A DNA stretch of 9,260 nucleotides from Deltaproteobacteria bacterium RBG_16_54_18 (GTDB taxonomy: Bacteria; Desulfobacterota; B13-G15; RBG-16-54-18), in NCBI GenBank assembly GCA_001797935.1, contig MGQT01000026.1, positions 1 to 9,260 on the forward strand, read 5' to 3'. The position numbers and the translations under genes are program-made. Positions within the stretch are counted from its first letter, which is position 1. The number at the start of each line of letters is the position of its first letter. The notes below the pieces were generated by a model. The model saw only the letters and a list, made by a program, of their open reading frames with translations. It was not told the DNA's origin and ran no database searches. Shown here piece after piece: positions 1 through 6,902 of this stretch.

Positions 1-652
1 ACTGAGCCTCATGAGCCAGCAGCGGGCCATGGCCGCCATCAAGAACGGGATCTTTAAAGAAGAGATCGTGCCGGTCAAGATCCCTCAGAAGAAGGGGGAC
101 CCCGTTATCTTCGACACGGATGAATTCCCTAAGGATACCTCGCTCGAAAAGATGGCCAAACTCCCGCCGGTCTTTAAGAAGGATGGGACCGTGACTGCGG
201 GCAACGCCTCCGGGATCAACGATGCGGCGGCGGCCGTGGTGCTCATGACCAAAGAAAAGGCCAAAGAGCTGGGCGTAAAACCCCTCGTTACTATCAGGGC
301 CTTTGCCTCCGGCGGGGTAGACCCGAGCTATATGGGATTAGGTCCGGTCCCGGCGGTCAAGAAGGTGCTCAAGGCAACGGGGTTGTCGGTCAAGGATATC
401 GACGTTGTCGAGCTCAATGAGGCCTTTGCCTCCCAGGCCATCGCCTGTATCCGGGAGATGGGTTTCGATAGGGAGCGGACCAATATCCACGGCAGCGGTA
501 TCTCTCTCGGCCATCCCATCGGCTGCACCGGCGCCCGGGTCACGGTGACCCTGATCAACGAGATGCGCCGCCGCAAGGCCAAATACGGGCTCTGCACCAT
601 GTGTATCGGCGGCGGGCAGGGGATGGCCATGCTCGTGGAAGCGCAGGGATAA
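1..652 (+). CDS. Thiolase (acetyl-CoA acetyltransferase family), C-terminal part
   Basis: This is the C-terminal half of a thiolase, which condenses or cleaves acyl-CoA and acetyl-CoA in beta-oxidation or short-chain acid synthesis in the cytosol. The reading frame is open to the left edge, so the true start lies outside the window. The first in-frame ATG at 11 is internal, because the family continues well upstream. Visible family motifs are NEAFA (Asn codon at 416), GHPIGCTGAR (catalytic His codon at 512) and CIGGGQG (catalytic Cys codon at 602). The first catalytic cysteine of the N-terminal domain is not in the window. The histidine motif reads HPIGCTG where HPIGASG is commoner, a variant found in some thiolases. 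About 216 of the usual roughly 390-400 residues are present. A crotonase gene follows after 23 bases, so the two are probably one operon. Whether the substrate is acetoacetyl-CoA or a longer 3-ketoacyl-CoA cannot be decided. Confidence 0.93.
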   Translation, partial: LSLMSQQRAMAAIKNGIFKEEIVPVKIPQKKGDPVIFDTDEFPKDTSLEKMAKLPPVFKKDGTVTAGNASGINDAAAAVVLMTKEKAKELGVKPLVTIRAFASGGVDPSYMGLGPVPAVKKVLKATGLSVKDIDVVELNEAFASQAIACIREMGFDRERTNIHGSGISLGHPIGCTGARVTVTLINEMRRRKAKYGLCTMCIGGGQGMAMLVEAQG

Positions 653-675
653 GAAGAAGATAAGAGGAGGGCAAG

Positions 676-1458
676 ATGGGCTACAAAAATCTTCTGGTGG
701 AGGTGACGGACGGTGTTGCCGTCGTCACAATCAACCGTCCCCAGGTGCTCAATTCCCTCAACGGAGAGACCCTCGCTGAACTCCGGCAGGCCATGCGTGA
801 GGTAAACGAAAGAAACGACGTTCGTGCGGTCATCCTTACCGGTGAGGGGGGAAAGGCATTTGTGGCCGGCGCCGACATCGCGGAGATGAAGGCGATGAAC
901 GCGGTCGAGGCCTTTGCCTTTTCCCGCTTGGGGCATGAGGCCATGCGTTCTATCGAGACTCTGAGCAAGCCGATTATCGCCGCGGTCAACGGTTATGCCC
1001 TCGGCGGGGGACTCGAGCTCGCTTTGGCATGTGATTTCATCTACGCTTCGGAAAAGGCCAAGCTGGGACTGCCCGAGGTGACGCTCGGCATCTTCCCCGG
1101 GTTCGGCGGGACCCAGCGGCTTCCCCGTCTGATCGGCAAGGGAAGGGCCAAGGAGTTGATCTATACCGGGAAGATAGTGGATGCTGCCGAGGCCTATACC
1201 CTCGGGATCGTCAACAAGGTCGTCGCTCCCGATCAACTCATGGAGGAGGCCATAAAGACCGCCCGCACTATCGCCCAGAATGGGCCGTTGGCGGTGGGCA
1301 TGGCAAAAGACGCGGTGAATAACGGCTACGATGAGGCTCGCGCAGAGGGCTCGGCCATCGAGATGACGGCGTGGGGCAATACCTTTGCGACGCACGATCA
1401 GAAAGAAGGGATGGGGGCCTTTCTCGAAAAACGAAAGCCTGCCTTCAAGGGGGAGTAA
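676..1458 (+). CDS. Enoyl-CoA hydratase / crotonase (3-hydroxybutyryl-CoA dehydratase type)
   Basis: This 260-residue crotonase-fold enzyme should interconvert 2-enoyl-CoA and 3-hydroxyacyl-CoA in the cytosol. Residues 63-70 (VAGADIAE) and 105-115 (NGYALGGGLEL) form the oxyanion-hole regions of the family. Glu114 and Glu134 correspond to the two catalytic glutamates of rat enoyl-CoA hydratase (144 and 164), with the same 20-residue spacing. The stretch PGFGGTQRLPRLIG follows at 141-154, and the full length is normal for the family. The ATG at 676 has a strong Shine-Dalgarno AGGAGG at 665-670, five bases away. The gene lies 23 bases after the thiolase and just before a strong terminator, so it ends the operon. 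Having both glutamates argues for a true hydratase rather than an isomerase or decarboxylase relative. Substrate chain length is not resolved: crt-like and fadB-like roles both fit. Confidence 0.93.
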   Translation: MGYKNLLVEVTDGVAVVTINRPQVLNSLNGETLAELRQAMREVNERNDVRAVILTGEGGKAFVAGADIAEMKAMNAVEAFAFSRLGHEAMRSIETLSKPIIAAVNGYALGGGLELALACDFIYASEKAKLGLPEVTLGIFPGFGGTQRLPRLIGKGRAKELIYTGKIVDAAEAYTLGIVNKVVAPDQLMEEAIKTARTIAQNGPLAVGMAKDAVNNGYDEARAEGSAIEMTAWGNTFATHDQKEGMGAFLEKRKPAFKGE

Positions 1459-1514
1459 CTATTCTTACAAAATAAGTCCGTCGCTCACGCACGATAAAAA
1501 TATTCTATCTTTAT

Positions 1515-1563
1515 TCCCCTCTCTTGTCTCCACCGCAAGGACTGCAGGAGAGGGGATTATTTT
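1515..1563 (+). terminator. Intrinsic (Rho-independent) terminator after the acyl-CoA operon
   Basis: The arms 1515-1527 and 1544-1556 pair over 13 consecutive positions, with only two G-U wobbles. The core is CCCCTCTC against GAGAGGGG. The loop region of 16 bases may hold a further small TCC/GGA pairing. The 3' arm is followed at once by the T-rich TTATTTT (1557-1563). The hairpin begins 56 bases after the crotonase stop codon. On the opposite strand the run after the stem is A-rich rather than U-rich, so it should not stop transcripts from the convergent protease gene. Confidence 0.88.
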
Positions 1564-1637
1564 CAAGCTCATCGAGCAGTTTTCGTGGTAACCACTCTCC
1601 CCGATAGCTTCTCAGACGATGACGAGCGAAGAGTTAA

Positions 1638-2816
1638 CTAGCGCAGTTCCTTGATGGCAACCGGCACGTCTTTGCTTTGACGATCACGCCAAATGGTCAA
1701 GCGCACCGTTTGATCGATTGGCGTGTCGGCCACCAGGATCCGTAATTCCCCGGATTGTTCGATCTTATTGTCGCCATAGCTCAAGATGATGTCACCCCGG
1801 CGTAACCCCGCCTTGGCAGCCGGGCTGTTGGCGGCGACCTCAACGATGAGCGCGCCTGCAGGCTTCGGCAGGCCGAACTCGGCCGCTATCTGGGGGGTGA
1901 CCTCCTGTACCGACACCCCCAGCCACCCCCTGATCATCTTTCCGTGCTTAACGAGCGAGGTCATCACCGCTTGCGCCATGTTGGAGGGGATGGCGAACCC
2001 GATCCCTTGATACCCGCCGGTGCGGGAGATAATGGCCGTGTTGATGCCGATCACTTCGCCCTCGATATTGACCAAGGCTCCCCCTGAGTTTCCCGGGTTG
2101 ATGGCGGCATCGGTTTGAATAAAGTCTTCATAGTCGGTGATCCCCACCTGATTTCTTCCCTTGGCGCTGATAATCCCCATGGTGATGGTCTGCCCGATGC
2201 CGAAGGGATTGCCGATGGCGAGCGCAATATCTCCTACCCGGGTCTTATCCGAATTCCCCCACTGGACGGTGGGGAACCCCTTGCCGTTTATCTTGAGAAT
2301 GGCGACATCGGTTTTGGGGTCGGCACCGACGACCTTGGCCTTAAATTCCCGTTTATCGGCCAGGCTCACCGTTACCTGGCTTGCCTGGGAGATGACATGG
2401 TTATTGGTGATGATGTAGCCGTCTTCGGTTACCAGCACCCCTGAGCCGAGGCTCCTCTCCACCCGCTCGCGCGGTACGCCAAAAAAACGAGAAGCATCAT
2501 CGCCAAAAAATTCCCTGAAAAAAGGATCGTTGAAAAACGGCGCTCCGCCGGGGGTTTTATAGACCCGCACGGAGGATATATTGACCACGGCCGGCATGAC
2601 ATGCTGCGCAACTGCGGAGAGGCTTGCTTGCAGGGACCTGACCTCTTCGGGAACGCGAGGGGTTGCCTCAACAACGCGCGGCGCCCGTTCTCGATCCAAA
2701 AACAGCGTTTTACCGGAGAAGAACCGCTCACCGTGTTGCGCGATGACGATCCCGAGGGCGAACCCGACGCATAATAAAAGGCAATAAAAAAGCCACTCTT
2801 TCCTTCTTCCTTTCAT
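1638..2816 (-). CDS. Do/HtrA-family periplasmic serine protease with one PDZ domain
   Basis: This 392-residue trypsin-like protease/chaperone of the Do (DegP/DegQ/DegS) family should act on misfolded or signal proteins in the cell envelope. Residues 1-6 are basic and 7-27 form one hydrophobic segment, either an uncleaved anchor or a signal peptide; V-I-A at 24-26 would allow cleavage before Gln27. The protease domain covers about 60-290. Its catalytic triad is His140 (NNHVI), Asp170 (KTDVAIL) and Ser244 (NPGNSGGAL). Residues 93-112, with PFFNDPFFREFFG, resemble the LA-loop region of DegP-like proteins. One PDZ domain covers about 294-390, with the carboxylate-binding loop near RGWLGV. DegP has two PDZ domains and is longer, while DegS has one and is about 355 residues, so the exact subfamily is open. 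The start has AAGGAG (bases 2827-2832) ten bases upstream. It is the only minus-strand gene here and diverges from lysS. Confidence 0.93.
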   Translation of the reverse strand: MKGRRKEWLFYCLLLCVGFALGIVIAQHGERFFSGKTLFLDRERAPRVVEATPRVPEEVRSLQASLSAVAQHVMPAVVNISSVRVYKTPGGAPFFNDPFFREFFGDDASRFFGVPRERVERSLGSGVLVTEDGYIITNNHVISQASQVTVSLADKREFKAKVVGADPKTDVAILKINGKGFPTVQWGNSDKTRVGDIALAIGNPFGIGQTITMGIISAKGRNQVGITDYEDFIQTDAAINPGNSGGALVNIEGEVIGINTAIISRTGGYQGIGFAIPSNMAQAVMTSLVKHGKMIRGWLGVSVQEVTPQIAAEFGLPKPAGALIVEVAANSPAAKAGLRRGDIILSYGDNKIEQSGELRILVADTPIDQTVRLTIWRDRQSKDVPVAIKELR

Positions 2817-2846
2817 CTTTAATCATCTCCTTCGCTTATTTCTTTA

Positions 2847-2874
2847 ATGTTAAACCTTTTCATAACTTTTTCAA
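2847..2874 (-). promoter_or_regulatory. Candidate sigma-70-type promoter of the HtrA-family gene
   Basis: On the minus strand, TTGAAA (2869-2874) is followed after 16 bases by TAACAT (2847-2852), near the consensus -35 and -10 boxes. The predicted transcript would start near 2840, about 24 bases before the ATG and just upstream of its ribosome site. The region is AT-rich, so matches by chance are easy. I see neither a sigma-E GAACTT box nor a sigma-32 CCCCAT box paired with it. Confidence 0.35.
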
Positions 2875-2899
2875 GGCTTTAATGTAAATAATTTTGGTA

Positions 2900-2928
2900 T
2901 TGACCGCCTTCCTTAAGTAAGATACCCT
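2900..2928 (+). promoter_or_regulatory. Candidate sigma-70-type promoter of lysS and the downstream lol genes
   Basis: TTGACC (2900-2905) matches five of six -35 positions. After an ideal 17-base spacer comes TACCCT (2923-2928), which keeps only the TA and final T of the -10 consensus. A start near 2935 would give a leader of about 40 bases before the ATG at 2975. This is the only long gap upstream of the lysS-lolC-CNB-lolD cluster, so a promoter is expected here even if this exact assignment is wrong. Confidence 0.38.
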
Positions 2929-2960
2929 ACGTTTTTAACATTCAAGCGCGTCTTGCGGGG

Positions 2961-2973
2961 TGCACGGAGTGCA
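2961..2973 (+). promoter_or_regulatory. Ribosome-binding site of lysS inside a small hairpin
   Basis: TGCAC (2961-2965) and GTGCA (2969-2973) are perfect complements around the loop GGA (2966-2968). The Shine-Dalgarno GGAG (2966-2969) therefore lies in the loop and first base pair, five bases before the ATG at 2975. This spacing is the main reason to prefer ATG 2975 over the upstream in-frame GTG codons at 2960 and 2969. The stem is short (5 bp), so any effect on translation would be modest. Confidence 0.5.
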
Positions 2974-2974
2974 G

Positions 2975-4453
2975 ATGGAAGAAAGCGATTTTCTAAAACA
3001 ATGGAAGGAAAAGGCCCGGACCCTACGGGAGAGCGGCGTAGATCTTTTTCCCAATAATTTCCAGGTGGGAACTACCTCGGCGGAGATTCAAGCGCGATAC
3101 GGCGAACAACCGGCAGAGGCCCTGGAGGGCCTGCAAGACAGGGTAATGTGCGCCGGACGCATCATGGCCATCAGGAATTTCGGGCGCGCGGCCTTTGTCC
3201 ATCTACAGGATAGGAAAGGGCGGATACAGATCTATCTGCGCAATGATATCTTAGGTGAAGAGACCTTCAATATGTTCAAGGTCCTCGACGTGGGGGATTT
3301 CATGGGTGTGCACGGGCGTCTCTTCCGTACCAAGACAGGTGAGTTGACGATCGAGGCCTCATCCATCCAATTGTTGACTAAATCCTACCGACCCCTTCCG
3401 GAGAAATGGCACGGCTTGACCGATGTCGAGACGCGATACCGGCAACGGTATCTCGACCTCATCATGAACCCCGCCGTTAAAGAGACCTTTTATAAAAGGA
3501 GCGAGATTATTCAGGCAATGAAGTCATTTCTGCTCCAGCGTGACTTTTTGGAGGTGGAGACCCCGATGATGCAGCCCATCCCCGGGGGGGCGACGGCGCG
3601 TCCTTTTAAGACACATCACAACACGTTGGCGATGGACCTCTATATGCGCATCGCGCCGGAGCTGTACCTCAAACGTCTGGTCATCGGGGGTATCGAGCGG
3701 GTCTTTGAATTAAACAGGAACTTCCGCAATGAGGGGGTATCCACCCAGCACAATCCAGAATTCACCATGCTGGAATTTTATCAGTCATACAGCACCTATG
3801 AAGACCTCATGACGTTGACGGAGGAGATGATGGGGGAGGTTGCCCGTACGGTCTGCGGCTCCTCTCACATTACCTATCAAGGGAATGCCCTTGATCTAAC
3901 CCCCCCGTGGCCCCGGGTTACCCTTAAAGACGCCCTGTTGCAGTATGGGGGGATGGATGCCTCGATACTCTCGGACCAGGGTGCGGCTTGCCAGCTGGCC
4001 AAAAAGTTTGGCCTGGAGGTGCACAATGATGAGACCCACGGGAGCATCTTGGTACAACTCTTTGAAGCGGTTGTCGAACCTAAGCTCATGCAGCCTACGT
4101 TTATTACGGAATATCCCGTAGAGGTCTCCCCTCTTGCCCGGAGAAAGGGGGCGGATCAGACGGTTACCGAGCGCTTTGAGCTTTTCATCATGGGGAGAGA
4201 AATCGCCAACGGATTCTCCGAGCTCAACGATCCCGAGGATCAGCGGCGGCGATTTTATGAACAGGCGGCCAAACGCGATGCTACAGGAGAAGAGACTGGA
4301 CTCGTCGATGAAGATTTTCTGGCAGCCCTCGAACATGGCATGCCTCCCACGGCGGGGGAAGGGATCGGGGTGGATCGGTTGGTGATGCTCTTGACCGACG
4401 CCCCCTCCATCAGGGATGTGATCTTCTTTCCCCAGATGCGGGAGCGGGCCTGA
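2975..4453 (+). CDS. lysS: Lysyl-tRNA synthetase, class II
   Basis: This cytosolic class II enzyme charges tRNA-Lys with lysine using ATP. Starting at ATG 2975 it has 492 residues, normal for bacterial LysRS. An in-frame GTG at 2960 would add five residues but has a poor ribosome site, and the preferred N-terminus (MEESDFLKQ) looks like that of other LysRS proteins. An OB-fold anticodon-binding domain covers about 58-135. The class II catalytic domain follows, with motif 1 near 175-200, motif 2 at FRNEG (250-254) leading into QHNPEFTMLEFYQ, and motif 3 at GEGIGVDRL (461-469). The lysine-site stretch REIANGFSELNDP is intact, and the C-terminus SIRDVIFFPQMR is typical. The stop codon overlaps the lolC start by one base (TGATG), so translation of the two is probably coupled. 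The LolC-LolD-BamA neighbours match an arrangement I recall from Geobacter-type genomes. Confidence 0.96.
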   Translation: MEESDFLKQWKEKARTLRESGVDLFPNNFQVGTTSAEIQARYGEQPAEALEGLQDRVMCAGRIMAIRNFGRAAFVHLQDRKGRIQIYLRNDILGEETFNMFKVLDVGDFMGVHGRLFRTKTGELTIEASSIQLLTKSYRPLPEKWHGLTDVETRYRQRYLDLIMNPAVKETFYKRSEIIQAMKSFLLQRDFLEVETPMMQPIPGGATARPFKTHHNTLAMDLYMRIAPELYLKRLVIGGIERVFELNRNFRNEGVSTQHNPEFTMLEFYQSYSTYEDLMTLTEEMMGEVARTVCGSSHITYQGNALDLTPPWPRVTLKDALLQYGGMDASILSDQGAACQLAKKFGLEVHNDETHGSILVQLFEAVVEPKLMQPTFITEYPVEVSPLARRKGADQTVTERFELFIMGREIANGFSELNDPEDQRRRFYEQAAKRDATGEETGLVDEDFLAALEHGMPPTAGEGIGVDRLVMLLTDAPSIRDVIFFPQMRERA

Positions 4454-5709
4454 TGTTTCGCTATGAGCTCTTCATCGGCCTCAGGTATCTCAAGGCCAAG
4501 CGGAAGCAGACCTTTATCTCCGTCATCACCGGTTTTTCCATTATCGGGATCATGCTGGGGGTGATGGCCCTCATTGTCGTCTTGGCGGTGATGGATGGCT
4601 TCGGCTACGAGATCAGAGAGAAGGTTTTGGGAACGCACTCCCACATCATCCTCAATAAATACGGGAGTGGGATCAGGGATTATCGCACCGTTGTCAAGAC
4701 GGTTGAGGGGGTGCCGGGAGTCAAGGCCGCCGCACCCTTTGTCTCGACCCAGGTCATGTTGTCCGGCAGCGGCGGCGCAGCCGGATCGGTGGTACGCGGA
4801 ATCGACCCCGTGCTCGAACGCACGGTATCCCGCTTGCAGCAGAGTATCATCGCCGGTTCTCTCAATAGTTTGAACCCGGATGCGGATGCGAGGACACCCG
4901 GGATCATCATCGGAAAAGAATTGGCCAAGCAGTTGGGTATCTTTCTCAACGATCAGGTGACGGTTATCTCCCCCTTGGGTGACATGACACCCGTAGGGAT
5001 GGCGCCGCGGGTCAAGCGGTTTACGGTAACGGGTATCTTTGAATACGGCATGTTCGATTACGATGCGACCTTCGCCTATATCTCTCTTCCCCGGGCGCAG
5101 GAGTTCTTGCGGATTGGGGACGCGGCCACGGGTATCGAGATTACGATACAAGACATCTACCAGGCACATGTCATTGCGGAGCGGATAGAGGCGGCAGTAG
5201 GGCCCGGCTATAATGCCAAGGACTGGATGACGATGTTTAAGAGCCTCTTTGACGCCTTGCGGACGGAACGGACGCTCATGATTATCCTTTTGTCTTTGAT
5301 CGTCGGCGTGGCCGCCTTTAACATCATCAGCACCTTGATCATGGTGGTGATGGAGAAGCATCGCGATATTGCCATCCTCAAGGCCATGGGGGCACGTCGG
5401 GGCAGCATCATGCGCATCTTTGTTTTTGAGGGTTTGATCGTCGGCGTGGTGGGAACCGTGCTGGGTTTGGTCTTTGGGTTTCTCATCGCCAACAACCTGC
5501 GTGCGATTGCCGGTTTATTGGAGCGGCTGCTCGGCTTTAAGGCAATGCCGGGAGATGTCTATTTCTTAAGCCGCCTCCCTTCCCGGATTGATCCCCTCGA
5601 TATCGCCATCGTGGTCGGCGTCGCCATGGGGATCAGCCTGCTCGCGACGATCTACCCTGCCTGGAAGGCAGCCAGGCTTGACCCCACGGAGGCCCTGCGG
5701 TACGAGTAA
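4453..5709 (+). CDS. lolC: Lipoprotein-releasing ABC transporter permease, LolC/LolE (LolF-like) family
   Basis: This 418-residue inner-membrane subunit belongs to the machine that extracts lipoproteins and passes them to the carrier LolA. Transmembrane segments appear at about 21-45, 273-298, 323-347 and 382-403. A large periplasmic domain of the MacB/LolC type lies between the first two. Conserved family stretches include RYLKAKRKQTFISVIT near the N-terminus, LLSLIVGVAAFNI (279-291) and EKHRDIAILKAMGA (301-314). The C-terminus EALRYE matches E. coli LolC as I remember it. Residues 179-185 (TPVGMAP) align with the LolA-binding hook of E. coli LolC (TPMGRIP). A GGGAG ribosome site (4440-4444) lies eight bases before the ATG. 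Only one permease gene is seen, so a homodimer with LolD is likely, as proposed for LolF-type systems. The next gene starts two bases after the stop. LolC versus LolE naming is by resemblance only. Confidence 0.92.
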   Translation: MFRYELFIGLRYLKAKRKQTFISVITGFSIIGIMLGVMALIVVLAVMDGFGYEIREKVLGTHSHIILNKYGSGIRDYRTVVKTVEGVPGVKAAAPFVSTQVMLSGSGGAAGSVVRGIDPVLERTVSRLQQSIIAGSLNSLNPDADARTPGIIIGKELAKQLGIFLNDQVTVISPLGDMTPVGMAPRVKRFTVTGIFEYGMFDYDATFAYISLPRAQEFLRIGDAATGIEITIQDIYQAHVIAERIEAAVGPGYNAKDWMTMFKSLFDALRTERTLMIILLSLIVGVAAFNIISTLIMVVMEKHRDIAILKAMGARRGSIMRIFVFEGLIVGVVGTVLGLVFGFLIANNLRAIAGLLERLLGFKAMPGDVYFLSRLPSRIDPLDIAIVVGVAMGISLLATIYPAWKAARLDPTEALRYE

Positions 5710-5711
5710 CC

Positions 5712-6902
5712 ATGGCGGAGCAAAACGATAAAGAGCGGGCCCTGCGAGAAAAGGGCCAACACTACCTGACGACCGGAGAACTGGCAAAGGCGTTGGTGGA
5801 GTTTAAGCGGCTGGCGGAGGTTGATCCGGATGATCTGCAGGTCCAGGTCCAAATTGCGGATTTATTACGGAAAGTGGGGAGAGAGGCCGAATCCCTTATT
5901 AGGTACAAATATGTCCTTGCTGAATACGTCAAGAAGGGTTTTTTCCTTCAGGCCGTGGCCATCGGCAAGCTCATCCTGACGCTCGATGCGCAGGACGAAG
6001 AGACCCTGCAGGTCTTAAAGGGCCTTTCAGCACGAAAAGATGCCTTGCTTTCTCAGCAGGAGATGCAGACGACGAGCATTCCCCTCCTTTTTGCCGATCT
6101 TTCTGCAGAGGAGTTTGATCAGATTTTGACGCGGATTACCTCGCTTTATTGCGATCAGGGAAGTCTGATATGCAAGGAAGGTGAAGAAGGGGCATCTATT
6201 TTTGTCATCAGCCAGGGGAAGGTGGGGATTTATAAATATACTATAAAGGAAAAAAAAGAGGTGCTCCTCAATACCCTCGCCGCCGGAGATTTTTTCGGGG
6301 AGTTCAGCTTTTTCTCCCGGCAGCGCAGGAGCGCCTCGGCAAAGGCCCTTACCGACGTCAGCCTGTTGGAGATCACCCGTGATGATTTCGACGAGATTCA
6401 AAAGGTTTATCCCAATATCACCGAGGTCTTTTTCGCCCTCTATAAAAAAAGGGTAGTCGATACTATCCTTGCCTTGTCTCCGCCCTTTAACGTGCTGAGC
6501 CCTCAGGATAGAAAGCGCCTCGTGGAGCGGTTTTCCAGCCATGTCGTTGAGGCGGATACCGTGGTGATACAGGAGGGCGCCTTGCCGAGCTTTCTGTATC
6601 TTATCAAGTCCGGACGGGCGGAGGTTGTTGTCGAAAAGGAGGGCAAGGAGATCATCGTTGGACACCTTGCCGCGGGTGATATCTTCGGGGAGATATCATT
6701 ACTGCTTAACAGAAACCATACCGCCTCGGTGCGGACGGTGACCCGCACGGAGCTCTTAAAGGCCTCTAAGGAGGAGGTGGAAAAGATATTAGGGTCCTAC
6801 AAGCAGATACGCGACACCTTGCAACAATATACGCGTGAGAGACTCGAAGCCGTACAGGATAAGGTCCTGAGCGTGCAACAAGGAGGAAAAGAGTGGCTGT
6901 AA
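5712..6902 (+). CDS. TPR protein with two cyclic-nucleotide-binding domains
   Basis: This 396-residue protein has no signal peptide or membrane segment and is probably cytosolic. Residues 8-105 are helical and TPR-like, with YLTTGELAKALVEFKRLAEVDPDD as the first repeat, and suggest a protein-binding surface. Two CRP-type cyclic-nucleotide-binding (CNB) domains follow. CNB1 (about 126-232) has FGEFSFF (195-201) and Arg206 at the usual phosphate-binding arginine position. CNB2 (about 257-360) has FGEISLL (325-331) but His336 at that position. There is no helix-turn-helix, kinase or cyclase domain, so it is not a CRP-like transcription factor. The C-terminal 35 residues are charged and helical. 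It starts two bases after lolC with only a weak ribosome site, which implies coupled translation, and overlaps lolD by ten bases. The architecture is clear, but ligand, partner and function are unknown. A role in regulating Lol transport or envelope biogenesis is inferred from position only. Confidence 0.88.
   Translation: MAEQNDKERALREKGQHYLTTGELAKALVEFKRLAEVDPDDLQVQVQIADLLRKVGREAESLIRYKYVLAEYVKKGFFLQAVAIGKLILTLDAQDEETLQVLKGLSARKDALLSQQEMQTTSIPLLFADLSAEEFDQILTRITSLYCDQGSLICKEGEEGASIFVISQGKVGIYKYTIKEKKEVLLNTLAAGDFFGEFSFFSRQRRSASAKALTDVSLLEITRDDFDEIQKVYPNITEVFFALYKKRVVDTILALSPPFNVLSPQDRKRLVERFSSHVVEADTVVIQEGALPSFLYLIKSGRAEVVVEKEGKEIIVGHLAAGDIFGEISLLLNRNHTASVRTVTRTELLKASKEEVEKILGSYKQIRDTLQQYTRERLEAVQDKVLSVQQGGKEWL
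6881..6886 (+). promoter_or_regulatory. Strong ribosome-binding site that fixes the GTG start of lolD
   Basis: AGGAGG is a perfect Shine-Dalgarno core, six bases before the GTG at 6893, inside the last codons of the preceding cyclic-nucleotide-binding gene. It supports a GTG start that overlaps the upstream gene by ten bases. Confidence 0.85.

Larger units (their letters stand above)
2846..2942. repeat. Short repeats in the divergent htrA-lysS intergenic region
   Basis: AATGTTAAA (2846-2854) recurs inverted as TTTAACATT (2934-2942). CTTTAATGT occurs directly repeated at 2842-2850 and 2877-2885. A 14-base imperfect palindrome, CTTCCTTAAGTAAG (2908-2921, six of seven pairs), lies between them. 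The inverted-repeat arms fall on the candidate -10 box of the protease gene and on the expected start of the lysS transcript. The palindrome fills the spacer of the candidate lysS promoter. These positions suit operator sites, but the region is AT-rich and short repeats arise easily. Confidence 0.35.

Noticed and set aside
328..1395. Long minus-strand open frame (355 codons) opposite the thiolase and crotonase
   Set aside because: It lies wholly antisense to two well-supported genes, has no recognisable domain and no clear ribosome site. It is explained by codon bias on the coding strand.
1385..1591. Small plus-strand open frame running past the crotonase stop
   Set aside because: It begins inside the crotonase gene in another frame, crosses the intrinsic terminator, and has no ribosome site or family resemblance.
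1564..1637. Possible terminator for the minus-strand protease gene, using GTGGTAACCAC or GCTCATCGAGC
   Set aside because: Both inverted repeats are short (4-5 bp arms) and neither is followed by a U-run on the minus strand. I see nothing convincing in these 74 bases.
2842..2942. Mobile-element ends or a CRISPR-like array suggested by the repeated TTTAATGT/TTTAACATT words
   Set aside because: There are only two to three short copies with irregular spacing, and no transposase, cas gene or target duplication nearby.
4255..5361. Long minus-strand open frame (368 codons) opposite lysS and lolC
   Set aside because: The translation is rich in His, Asp and Arg with no family signal, and it overlaps two clear genes. 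It is a shadow frame.
5712..6902. CRP/FNR-type transcription regulator
   Set aside because: The two nucleotide-binding domains are clear, but there is no helix-turn-helix. The C-terminus ends about 35 residues after CNB2 and the N-terminus is TPR-like.
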